DNA of 64,000 nt from Meconema thalassinum. Its lineage: Eukaryota; Arthropoda; Insecta; Orthoptera; Tettigoniidae. The notes beneath the pieces are model-generated. The model did not search any database, was not told where the DNA came from, and was given only the letters and a program-made list of their open reading frames with translations. Positions 10,063 through 19,910 of the stretch are shown here, piece by piece. The translations under genes and the position numbers were made by a program. The DNA lies in NCBI GenBank assembly GCA_946902985.2, contig OX336393.1, positions 130,166,533-130,230,532 of the forward strand, in the 5' to 3' direction. The first letter of the stretch is position 1, and each line of letters opens with the position of its first letter.

Positions 10063-11108
10063 TTATTGCACCCATCGCCTCAATTTTGGTCTCCCACGCT
10101 GTCTCTGGCCGTCGACCGTTAGATGGTAGGCCGAACCGATGACTGAACTTTGTGGTGCACGGACAACGTGCCCATACCAACGGAGTCTCCATTCCTGCAT
10201 TTTCTCATTGATTGAAGCCACGCCAGCTATATGTCGAATCGTTGTGTTGGGGATATGGTCGAGCAGAGAAATGTCTAAAGATCTTCGCAGCATCCGCATT
10301 TCCATGACATGAAGGTGCTGTCCAACACTCGGTACCATATAATGCAACTGGTCTCACCATTGTGCGGTATATCTTTGATTTTAGGCGGATAGGCATCTTC
10401 TTATCGCAAAGAACACTGGTGACATCTCTGAATCGCATCCAAGTTGCATTGATTCGTGCTCGCACATCTTCATTCACAGAGCTGTCGGTACTCAATTGTG
10501 AGCCTAGGTATCGGAATGTACTTACCTTGGTAAGAGGAGCTCCATTAATAGCTATAGTTCCAATGGATGGAATCGTTTCGAGGTATTCAGTCTTATGGAT
10601 GTTCAAACGAAGACCAAATCCTTGCAGACGATCATGCCATGTCTGCAGTTGGGTTTCAAGATCCTTCCTGGAGTCTGCCGCAAGCATCACATCATCAGCG
10701 TATAGCAATGTCCATGGTACACACTTCTGCAGGTCTCGCGTTATGGAATTCATGACGATAACAAAGAGCAGGGGAGACAGAGCTGAGCCTTGATGAACCC
10801 CAACTGTCACAGGGAAGCTGTCAGTCAGTCCTGCAGGGCATCGCACGTGGCTTTTGGTGTTGTTGTACAGCATTTTTACCCAGTTTATATACATTTCTGG
10901 AACTTGATGATCTCGGAGAGCGTGCCAAATCATCTGGTGTGGTACTCGATCAAATGCCTTCTCGAGGTCAAGGAAAGCAAGATGTAGTGGCCTCCTCTTC
11001 TCGCAAAATTTCTCCATCAGCTGGCGCACAGCAAAGATTGCGTCTATCGTGCCACATCCCTTGACAACCCCACATTGATTTGCTGAGAGCTGTACGATGT
11101 TCCTCAGC
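10063..11108 (-). pseudogene. RTE-like LINE, reverse transcriptase to C-terminus, one frameshift
   Basis: The minus frame opens at about 11108 (RLRNIVQLSANQCG). It contains AFLDLEKAFDRVPHQ, then VHQGSALSPLLFV, then LLYADDVMLAA with an intact YADD, then FRYLGSQLS and MVRPVALYGTECW. Near 10320 it shifts frame and continues as HLHVMEMRMLRRS...LRWYGHVVRAP to a stop at 10063. These are standard RT blocks 2-7 and the thumb of RTE/craniofacial-type LINEs. The endonuclease is missing by 5' truncation. Apart from the frameshift the sequence is well kept. Confidence 0.85.
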
Positions 11109-11139
11109 CTATTGCATATATAATATTAATATCCTACAT

Positions 11140-11675
11140 GGCGACCACCCGAAATATTTCGATGGTTCTCAATATCTATTAATATATGACAGCAATCAAA
11201 CCAAAATTTTGTAAGTTGATAGAGGATATAAACATAAGTTCACCTTTTAATAACTTGGAGAGCACAAATCCAACATGACGGCGACACGAAATTTAAATAA
11301 TCAAATGGGCGTTTCTCGCAATTTTACCATCCGAGCGCAGTGAAACTTGGTACGGCGTATGCATATACAAATCTTAATCCACTGACATCCAATATATTTC
11401 AATTGTTTTCATTACCATAAGATGGCGGCTGTGCGAAATTTTAAAATCTAATAATGCGATTGAAGTTTGAATAATACACCTTCACAATAATCTTCATGTA
11501 ATAGTACATAACTCTAAGGCGCACAAATAAAATAATCCATCGTGGCAACCCTTCGAAATATTTAGACGTTTCTCAATATCTACGAATCTATCACAACAAT
11601 CAAACTGAAATTTGGAATGTTGATAGAGGCAATTAACATAAGTAGGATATATGAATATAGGCTTTATAGGCTAGT
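11140..11675. repeat. Diffuse noncoding repeat, family R, copy 1
   Basis: The block is homologous to 57010-57670. Shared landmarks are AACATGACGGCGAC-type segments, AAACTTGGTAC, AAGATGGCGGCTGTGCGAA, a TCTCAATATCTACGAATCTAT segment, and an end near TTCACGGAA. It contains internal repetition. It also shares the GATGGCGGCTGTGCGAAAT segment with the tandem repeats at 53448-54060. No ORF. Confidence 0.6.
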
Positions 11676-11679
11676 TTTT

Positions 11680-12112
11680 CACGGAAGTACTTGTTGGTCT
11701 TCCTCTCCTCCTTGATCCTTCAATTTTAAGATTTCCAACTCTTTTCCCCAGGTAGTCCTCCTCTCTTCTCAACACAATCGGAGCCTACTCTCTTGAACCT
11801 TCTTTCCCATGGATCCCACTTTCACTACACCTCTAATGTAATCATTCCTTATTCTATCCTTTATTGCCACTCCACTCATCCACCTTAGCATTCTCATTTC
11901 TGCTACTTCCATCTTTCTTTCTCGGGCTTTCGTTATCGGCAGAGTTTCTGCATTACAGAGCATCGCAGGCCTCTCCACATATTTGTAGAACTTTCCTTTC
12001 AGCCTGCAGCTGACCTTTTCACACAGTACTCTACTCAGTTTCCTCCAGTTCATTCAACCACTGTTTACCCTGTGTTGTATTTCAGCCTCCAGTCCCCCAT
12101 TACTTTGCATGC
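11680..12112 (-). pseudogene. RTE-like LINE C-terminal fragment
   Basis: The minus strand reads MNWRKLSRVLCEKV, GKFYKYVERPAML, KMEVAEMRMLRWMSGV, DRIRNDYIRG, then after a frame change YLGKRVGNLKIEG and RRRGRPT. These are the thumb and C-terminal blocks of RTE-like LINEs. A stop lies just upstream of the first Met, in a GLEAEIQHRVN segment. It differs from the copy at 10063-11108 and so is a second RTE subfamily. Confidence 0.75.
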
Positions 12113-12286
12113 AGATATTTAACCCTTTATGAGATAGTGATCTCTATATTAACCACCTGTCACAAGGACAGTTTATGCTTTCAAAGATGCTGATGGTTGA
12201 AACTTTAAGCCAAATTTCGGAGAATGTTCATGCTGAAGTACTAGTATTTCAAAATAACAAATATTATATGCGTATCTACTCGACGT

Positions 12287-12782
12287 GTCGCCTCCGTAGC
12301 GTAGCGGTCAGCATGGTTAGTTGCCGCCCCGGAGGTCCTGGTTTCGATTCCCGGCTCTGCCACGAAATTTGAAAAGTGGTATGAGGACTGGAACGGGGTC
12401 TACTCAGCCTCGGGTGGCCCAAATGAGTAGAGAGGGTTCGATTCCCACCTCAGCCATCCTCGAAGTGGTTTTCCGTGGTTTCCCACTTCGTCTTCGGGCA
12501 AATGCCGGGATGGTTCCTACTGTAAGGCCACGGCCGCCTCCTTCCCCCTTCCTTGTCTATACATCCTAATTTTCCCCTCCACCCTTCCCTCATGAGGCCC
12601 CTGTTCGCATTGCAGGTGAGGCCGCCTGGGCGAGGTGCTGATTCCACCTTATCAGTTGTATCCCCTCCGACCAGATGTTCCCAGCTCTAGGACACTGCAT
12701 GGAAAAGCGGTAGGGGTGAGTTCCCTCGCTGAGTTCGTGGGAGCCACCTACCTGGAGGGTAAAATTGACTAAATAAAAAAAA
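12287..12782 (+). mobile_element. SINE, family A, full length
   Basis: The 5' head is tRNA-derived: TAGCGTAGCGGTCAGC fits an A box and GGTTTCGATTCCCGG a B box. The body of about 400 bp holds a GGAACGGGGTCTACTCAGCC module and a GGGCAAATGCCGGG module, and the element ends in an A-rich tail. TCTACTCGACGT at 12275-12286 and TCTACTTGACGT at 12783-12794 are target duplications with one mismatch. The other full copy lies at 61539-62002. A second GGTTCGATTCCC lies near 12437. Confidence 0.85.
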
Positions 12783-12794
12783 TCTACTTGACGT

Positions 12795-13105
12795 AATGTG
12801 CTGGATAAAATTAAAAAAAGAATTAAAACTAAGAACATTAATCATAATAAAGTGTAAAAATATATAAATATAGAAATATAAATCATAAAAATAAAAATAA
12901 AACAATATAATAATGAAAATAATAAATATAACTATAAAAACATCAAAATATTGTAAAAATCAATTCTTAATTAATTAATTAATTAATTAATTAAATTTTA
13001 AAAATATCAAAATTAAATCTATAAGAACATAAATTAAAAAAATAAAAATAAATATATAGGCCTAAACATTAAAATTAGGGAAACAAAAAATAAACTTTAA
13101 TAGTC

Positions 13106-13150
<45 letters not shown>
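12795..13150. repeat. Low-complexity A/T region with (AATT)n and (TAA)n
   Basis: Extremely AT-rich. It contains an (AATT)n run at about 12968-12996 and a (TAA)n run at about 13107-13148. No coding signal. Confidence 0.85.
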
Positions 13151-13242
13151 ATTAAAATGTAAAAACACATAAAAATGAAAATAGCTTTGCCCTATAAAGG
13201 GTTAAACTTCCTGGCCACTGGTAGCTCTTCTTTCTGCAGGTT

Positions 13243-13312
13243 AATATGGGGTTCAAACATGGCTGAAGTCGTCGGATTTTAAAGAGCGTTAAAATCCTTC
13301 AGTATGCCTGAT
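13243..13312 (+). mobile_element. SINE fragment, family D
   Basis: The AAGTCGTCGGATTTT, AGAGCG, TTAAAATCC and CAGTATGC run corresponds to the interior of the SINE at 56262-56480. The head is missing. Confidence 0.5.
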
Positions 13313-13439
13313 CATACTGTTCTATGTACCTTACAATATTTATCCACACAGTCTCCACATTTGTTCAATTATGTGTACCCATCGAAGCACTGGATTTGAG
13401 ATACCCATGTGGTAGAATTCAGATGGTTGATTGTGGAAC

Positions 13440-13810
13440 CATCGTCAGACTTCTGTCTAGGCGTCATCGTTGAACGTGAAACGCTGTCCTGCCAGGAACT
13501 TCTTTTGCGGAATATGACAATGCGGGACCACGTGTGACAGCCAGTACCACCAACAAGCTCCAGTCATTTCATTGGGAGAGTCTGAACCACCCACCAACAG
13601 TTCGGACCTCGTCCCAAGTGATTTCCACGTTTTTGGTCCATTGGAGGAGTTCCTGGCAGGATTGCGATTCAAGTGCAACGATGACGCCAAGACAGCAGTC
13701 TGACAATGCTTCCACAGTCAGCCGGCTGAATTCTACCCCAGAGGAATCTCAAAGTTACTGCTGCGATGGGACAAATGTGGGGACTATGTGGTGTATTATT
13801 TTTTAGCTAA
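13440..13810 (+). pseudogene. mariner transposase C-terminal remnant
   Basis: In one frame the sequence gives TASTTNKLQSFHWESLNHPP. After a shift near 13600 it gives SSDLVPSDFHVFGPLEEFL, then a stop, then QPAEFYPRGI and LLRWDKC. This is the mariner pattern: a K-L-x-x-x-x-W-x-x-L-x-H-P-P helix, the SPDL-x-PSD block that carries the third catalytic Asp, and the R-W-x-K-C end. The N-terminal HTH domain and the first two catalytic Asp are not seen. It is dead by frameshift and stop. Confidence 0.8.
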
Positions 13811-14486
13811 CAAAATTAGGTGCAAAGACTTTTCTATCTGCCCTCTTAGTATGTAGCCTACTTAATCACATAAAAAGTACTTGGAGCAGCCCAGATTTAA
13901 TCTGCTTTTGTGGGAGACTATGGCTATTGCGCCTTCTATGTGAACTCATGGACAGTTTCAGTGATATTGGAACGGAGTGTACCTCCTCGGCCGCCAGTGA
14001 ATAGCATGCGAATGATGAATAGCCGTGCCCCATTAGTAAGCATTACAGGTGGACCTTGGCTGGCATGTCACAAGTCTGCTTGCACCGTCGGGATAAGCAC
14101 AATAAACACTGCTTCGCCTGTCAGCATGGCCCTGGGTTCAGTGCTCAACACTTGCATGTCACCTTCATGTACTAGCTTCAGTGCTCAACACTCGCCTGTC
14201 ACCTTTGTGTACATGACTACAGGATCCAGGGTTCAGTGCTCAACACTCGCCTGTCATCTTGCTGTACATGACTTTATAGGATCCTGAGTTTAGCGAGTGG
14301 GATATGTGTTCTAACACCTGTTGCCATGATAACTATTTGTCGGAAAATTTGTCCTTGCTAAACTGTCCCGTTAATTCCTAGATGGACCCCAAAAAAAAAA
14401 AAATCATTGAATGTTGAATTTGACCTTAACAAATGGAAGCGACATTGCAAATGAACTGACCCTGTGTTAATGCAAGAATAATGAAA

Positions 14487-14517
<31 letters not shown>

Positions 14518-14688
14518 TTGATTTTATTTCCACGGCTGCACTTAGAGCTTAAGAGCTCGTTTACCGCAGCACCCTTCATACGATAGGATTAGGTCTCATA
14601 AACATAGTAATGTTAATTAAAATTAAAATCATGCGATATATCGCATAATTTCATATCCAATGCAACCAGTTAAATGTATACAGGGTGT
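13811..14688. other. Spacer with short tandem units and simple repeats
   Basis: TTCAGTGCTCAACACT recurs at about 14137, 14178 and 14232, each followed by a CTGTCA and TGTACATGAC segment, a short degenerate tandem. An A-run lies at 14390-14402 and a (GA)n run at 14495-14516. Nothing coding is supported. Confidence 0.55.
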
Positions 14689-15310
14689 CCTACTCTGTGC
14701 CGTAACTCGTTTGTTTTTCAAGATATTTTAATTTTTACACTTGATTTCGAAAGTACTTTTCAAGCTCTAAAACTTTTGTTTCTTTGGTTTTTCTGTGAAG
14801 TTCGCGCATAACGCAAAAATCCACTTTTTGTGGCACGGTATTGGCACTTTTTGGCCCAAAACGGTTTTTTGACATCACCTATCGAAAGAGCGTCATCGAA
14901 TTAGTCGAATTAGCCACCAAAATATCATTTGTTGCCCAAATAAAACTCGCAAAATGTGAGTTTGTGTTTAGATTTTCGTCCGCTTATAGCATGCGACCCG
15001 CCTCTGCCCGGCCCGGTTGAACCAATCTAAACACAAACTCGCATTTTGCGAGTTCGATTTGGACAGAAATTGATATTTTGGAGGCTTATTCGACTATTTC
15101 GATGAAGCTCTTTCGATAGGTGATGTCAAAAAACCGATTTAGAAAAAAAAGTGCCAAAACAGTGCCACAAAAAAGTTGATTTGCGCGTTATGCGTGAACT
15201 TCACAGAAAAACCAACAAAACAAAAGTTTTAGAGCTTGTAAAGTACTTTACAAAGCAAGTGTCAAAATTAAAATATCTTGAAAAACAAACGAGTTACAGC
15301 ACAAAGTAGG
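14689..15310. mobile_element. Hairpin MITE with ~286-bp inverted arms
   Basis: The arm 14689-14974 is the reverse complement of 15024-15310 with scattered mismatches, and a 49-bp GC-rich loop separates them. The ends read CCTACTCTGTGC and GCACAAAGTAGG. Near the loop each arm has its own small palindrome, AAACTCGCAAAATGTGAGTTT. There is no coding capacity. I could not identify a target duplication. Foldback MITE is the best description. Confidence 0.85.
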
Positions 15311-15689
15311 GCTTGCTGTGAGCACCTTGTAAATATTATAAAATAAGTTGCATACAACATTCACAATATACGTAAATAATGATAGTCCAACAATAGTAGT
15401 AACAATGGGATGGTTATAATAAAATAATAATAATACAATTATATACAAAAGAGTGCATAGAGAGAGAGAGAAAGAGAGAGTCAAGGATTTGAGTTGGTGC
15501 CCATAGAAATGAAAGAAGGTATCATCTTGACATTTACCTACCTCTCCTTCCCGAAAAAGCCTACATTCTGGATAGCCATTCCCAGCACCGAGATTCAAAT
15601 GTTGGATCTCCTGGCTTACAGATCCTAATTGCATTCTTTTAGCATTAATTCACTCACTCGGCTACTCTGTTGGGTACACAATATTATTA
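15311..15689. other. Spacer with (GA)n run
   Basis: Contains a (GA)n run at about 15459-15480 and no supported gene. Confidence 0.4.
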
Positions 15690-16751
15690 TTAATAATAAC
15701 TATAGAGGCATATCGCTCCTGTCAGTTGCCTTCAGGATATTGTCCAAAGCGCTTTAGAATAGAATTGATAATCATGTACTGTAGGTCAACAGTTAGGAGA
15801 ATATCAAGCAGGATTCAGGAAAGGGCGGTCATGTGCGGAACAGATATTAATCATCAAGGCTTTAATTAAAACTAAAACTTTAGCAGCAGACAAGAAGGTA
15901 ATTATGACATTTGTAGATTTCAAAAAAGGCATATGACTCCGTCGACAGGGATACATTAATAAAAGTGCTGAAAGAATTTGGAATAGATGATTTGACAACT
16001 AATATAATACAACAAACATTAACAAACATTAGGTCACAACTTAAATTCCTTGGAGAGTTATCAGAACCATTTGAAATAAAGACGGGAGTAAGGCAAGGAG
16101 ATGGTTTATCCCCAGTACTTTTCAATTGCGTCTTGGAGAAGGTAATAAGAGAATGGCGAAAAGAAATGAGTGGGCAAAATATTCCTAATGGAATCAAGAT
16201 AGGACACAAAAAGGCTGGATTTAAATTTGAATGTCATGCATTTGCAAACGACATAGTGTTTTTCGCTGAGAATCTCGAGACTGCCACTAAACAGATAGAG
16301 GTTTTACAAGAAACAGCAGAATAGGCAGGACTGCAAATAACCTTTGAGAAAACTGAATATATGAACATAGTTCCCAATGAAAACCAATTATGGTGACATA
16401 AAAATAGTCCATAAAATCAAGTATCAAGGGGAGATTCCGACTCCTAACAACGATGAGAAGTCAGCTATTGAAGAGAGAGCGCAGAAGATAGAGATTGCAT
16501 TCAAATAGTGCCAGGAAACTAGTCCAAATTCCTTTCTTATGAAGCCAAACACAAACACTATAATACTGTGGTGAAACCTGAATGCCTTTATGCAGCGGAG
16601 ACAATTGCCAGAAAGGGAACCACAGAAATAGAAAAGAAAGAACGTAAATTTCAGAGGAAAATTCTGGGACCCAAGAAACCAACAACAAATGAGTTTACCT
16701 TACGTTTGAGATCAAATCAAGAGCTATATAAAAAAGCGAGAACATTTCAAG
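15690..16751 (+). pseudogene. LINE upstream part, split by the gypsy element
   Basis: After a short (ATT)n the sequence gives NYRGISLLSVA, EYQAGFRKGRSC, VIMTFVDFKK, a frameshift from an extra A at about 15928, then GVRQGDGLSPVLFNC and CHAFANDIVFF. The first catalytic Asp of the FADD box is replaced by Asn (AAC). It continues with VVKPECLYAAET and KKERKFQRKILGPKK up to 16751, where the gypsy LTR begins. The rest of this LINE resumes at 28830. Several stops and frameshifts show that it was dead when interrupted. Confidence 0.85.
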
Positions 16752-19431
16752 TGAACCCTTCAGAATAGCAGTGTTTTATGCAAGAATCTTAGATCAAGGG
16801 GTCGCGTTCAGTTCATAGTGTGGTGTTTACGTCCGCCAAACTACGTGCTTTTCTGAGGCAAGGGTTATAGGATGAAAACTATAACTAAGAAAGAAAGGAG
16901 ACAAAACGTAAGATAATAACAAGATTTAATAACTAATTTATGCATAAAAGAATAAAATAAACAATAATAAACAAAATCCTCCCTGAATTTTCCCCTGACA
17001 GGAATATTTATCACTTTGAGGAGTCAGATGGATCTCCCCTTTTCTAATAAAATGTGGATCCAAGTTCCACTATCTTGCATGTGAATTTATGTTCGCGTGG
17101 AGACTATCTACGAGAAATGAGTACTTGGATGATCATTCGTTCACAACGGGTTAACAGCCACGGTGCTCACGAACAATCACCTCGTAAATCAACTTTTATG
17201 GCTATGGGCATAACATTAATAAAAATCCTTAAATCTAACTCTGACACACATATTACAACTCTACTATTTACAGGCATCTCTCTGAGACCCTTATTAGTGT
17301 GGTGACACACTTAACAAATGAGCTGCCACCATGGCTAGATACTCAACAACAAGGAAAAACAGCGCCGCACGTGACTCACGAGTCACTGACATGTACAATA
17401 AACAAAGAATAAACCAACAACAACAAACAACCTGAGTAGTTAAGATTACTTTATATTAACAAAACTGCATGTTAAGGAAACGCTTCGAAGGTTATCGTGT
17501 TTCGTAGGCAACTCCCATTTATTTAAACAATTTTACCATTGATCAGTTTCTCACATTTATATTTATTTTCAAGTAATTGGGAGCCAGACATGCACTCCAC
17601 TTTAATGAGCTCTGCTTGCGAAACTCAGTCAGCCCTTGTGACAACAACTCACCCCTTTCCACAATACCAGTCATGTCCCCCATCCAGTGTATATAAATAG
17701 CCGACCAGCGGAACTGTTATCTCAAGGAATCAACAGCCGCTAACATCTCCTCCCACTCAACAATGGTCAGACAATAATCACATATCCATAATTGTCCTCG
17801 CAAGGAAACAATATGAATCTGGTACCAAGCTGACAGAAATCAGTCTCTGCTGAAGTTCCCGCTAGTAATACCACAACAATATACTCACAGTACACACATC
17901 TGGGACTGACATAACGCCTTTTCACATGGGTCTGCTGAATTAGAGCTCGCAAACATTTAACACAATATTTAAAACCTACGATAGAGCTGAGTACTCTTCG
18001 TCACAAATTACATTGCTCCAAAGGCAATAATCACACTGAATCTGATCAATAATAATTTTCAACAACATTTAATTACCCTCCAATCTACTATATAATTAGA
18101 TTGATTCAGTCCTACTTCTGAAACACGACATATCTCCGAGAGACGTTTCTAACCGCACTTCGTAACCTAGGCGAACACGGCCGTTCACATAGATACGTTA
18201 GTTAAAACAACACAAAGAAAAGAACCTTCCATTAACTACCATTGTGCGAGCTGCTTCCAAACAAAAGTGTGCCAGATCAAAACAAAATATACTACATTAA
18301 ATCACACAAGCAAAGTATTTACACAAATATGTCCCATAAACCATAAGTTAATTTAATAAATAATAAAATATTATTTGTACTCATCTCGTGTTGTAGTCAC
18401 CCGTCAAAGAACATCAGACGCCATTCCCCAACTGGATGATTCTTTATCTCATAGCAGCCATCTGGACGGACTGTTGAGACTTCCACACTTCTTCTGCATT
18501 CATCGATGTCATCCTTGCGCTGATACAAAAATTAGGTTAATATACACTTTATGTCTGACTACTAAATTCGCTTGTTCAGGCACTAAATTCCCTGTCACTG
18601 TTCGTTGGCGAATTATCGACGCTACTGTCCCTATAACTATAGTACAATGACTATCTATCACTGAATTTAACACTTTTCAATGAATCTCTTGTGTCCTTGT
18701 GACACGGAAATAAAAGTCTATCTCTTCAGACGAACAGAATCAAAGTCCTGTGTTCTCGACACACGGAATGAAAGTCATGTCTTGGCTCTTCGACACACTT
18801 ATAAATGAACTGGCCCTTGGGTCTAGACGGAGGGGGATTTTATGTAAAAATTTATCGAAGTAATTGTGGTACAGGAATGAAATACATATCACTGAACTCG
18901 TAATATTGCACAGGTCAAGAATATGCCCATTAATCCTAGAATCGATCGTAGAGATTTTGTCTAGGCGATTTCCCGCGTGAATGCTAGCCACCGCGTACCC
19001 CAGCCAGAGTTGGCGCGCAAGTAGGCATTCTCTTCTCATTGGTTCTCCATTTCTAATAATTTGGCGGTTTCTAGTAGATCTTGGCGTCTTGGGAGTGTCT
19101 ATTTTCTTCATCAGCCATTCACGTTACTGCATCATATTTCTTCTAGGCGCGAATATCACAATGAACATACCAGAACCATGTCTCACCGCGCGTCGCTTCT
19201 AAAATTGAGGTAGCCACACCTGTCCCTGTGATACATAGCTAAGCTATTTCTTTTCATAGCTCAAGTACTTAGCCTTTTGTTAAACTGATGCAGGTATGTC
19301 CCTACTGTCTCCAACAAATGCTTGAGATTTCCTCATCACTGTCTGGCTACTTTCTTGATGCTGGTTGAAATATTTATTAATTGAAGAAATAAAAAGTAGA
19401 ATCATTTAACCAACATATGGTAAAGGGTTCA
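16752..19431 (-). repeat. 3' LTR of the gypsy element
   Basis: The LTR is bounded by TGAACCCTT and AAGGGTTCA, a 9-bp terminal inverted repeat with TG...CA ends. Comparison with 26150-28829 shows about seven substitutions, near 17867, 18147, 18204, 18559, 18738, 18824 and 19135. A TATATAAATAG lies at 17691-17701 on the plus strand, opposite to the element. Short ORFs inside are conserved only because the LTR is duplicated. Confidence 0.95.
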
Positions 19432-19450
19432 CAACTCTCCCACTCACAAA
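19432..19450 (-). promoter_or_regulatory. Candidate polypurine tract next to the 3' LTR
   Basis: On the element strand the bases just before the 3' LTR read GTGAGTGGGAGAGTTG, purine-rich and directly adjacent to the TGAACC end. This is where the plus-strand primer is expected. Confidence 0.55.
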
Positions 19451-19772
19451 ATTTCGAACTTAGGAATAAAGTCGACAATTTTACAATACTTCCGTAGGCC
19501 AATTTATTTTATTTCCAGAATCACCCCTTTTTCTTACTTGGTCTAGGCGCTCCTGTCTTCAATGGCATTTACTCGTTTTCATTTCCTGCTTGTCTCTCCC
19601 CTTCCAATCTTGCGTGACGCTCGATGCCTGCGGCAACACCTTACTTGCCTCGTTAATGTTTGTCAACAACAAGTCTTCTTCCTCCTTCATCACGTGCCGT
19701 AGTCAACTGCTCCCCGTTGACTTTGTTGATAGTAGGACGTCCGTATATTCAAACAGCGTCATTATTTCGGCG

Positions 19773-19910
19773 CTACCATGGTTCACTTCGACGATATTTT
19801 TTTAGGTTGGCAGCGTTGTAAACTGACATTGTTCCTGTGCTCAATTCTTTCACTCTGTAAGCATTATTTCCAAGGTTTCTTACGATAGAATAGGGTCCTA
19901 AGAATTTTTC
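19773..19910 (-). pseudogene. Stranded C-terminus of gypsy Pol beyond a premature stop
   Basis: The TGA at 19911-19913 is followed in the same frame by EKFLGPYSIVRNLGNNAY, then SVYNAANLKKYR, and a TAG at 19773. This is the GPY/F-type module and tail that ends the integrase of many gypsy elements. The upstream stop therefore cuts off about 45 residues of the normal protein. Bases 19451-19772 are noncoding 3' leader of the element. Confidence 0.75.

Noticed and set aside
12290..12365. tRNA gene candidates at SINE heads (also 45985, 57792, 61541, 63013)
   Set aside because: A and B boxes are present but no proper cloverleaf is evident, and each continues into a SINE body.
13910..14287. 125-codon plus-strand ORF
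   Set aside because: It overlaps the short TTCAGTGCTCAACACT tandem units and has no domain; treated as chance.
17054..19202. Several small ORFs duplicated at 26452-28600
   Set aside because: They lie inside the two 2680-bp LTRs and are identical by descent; no recognisable domain.
19432..19772. Envelope gene for the gypsy element
   Set aside because: Only about 340 noncoding bases lie between the pol end and the LTR; no signal peptide or membrane ORF.
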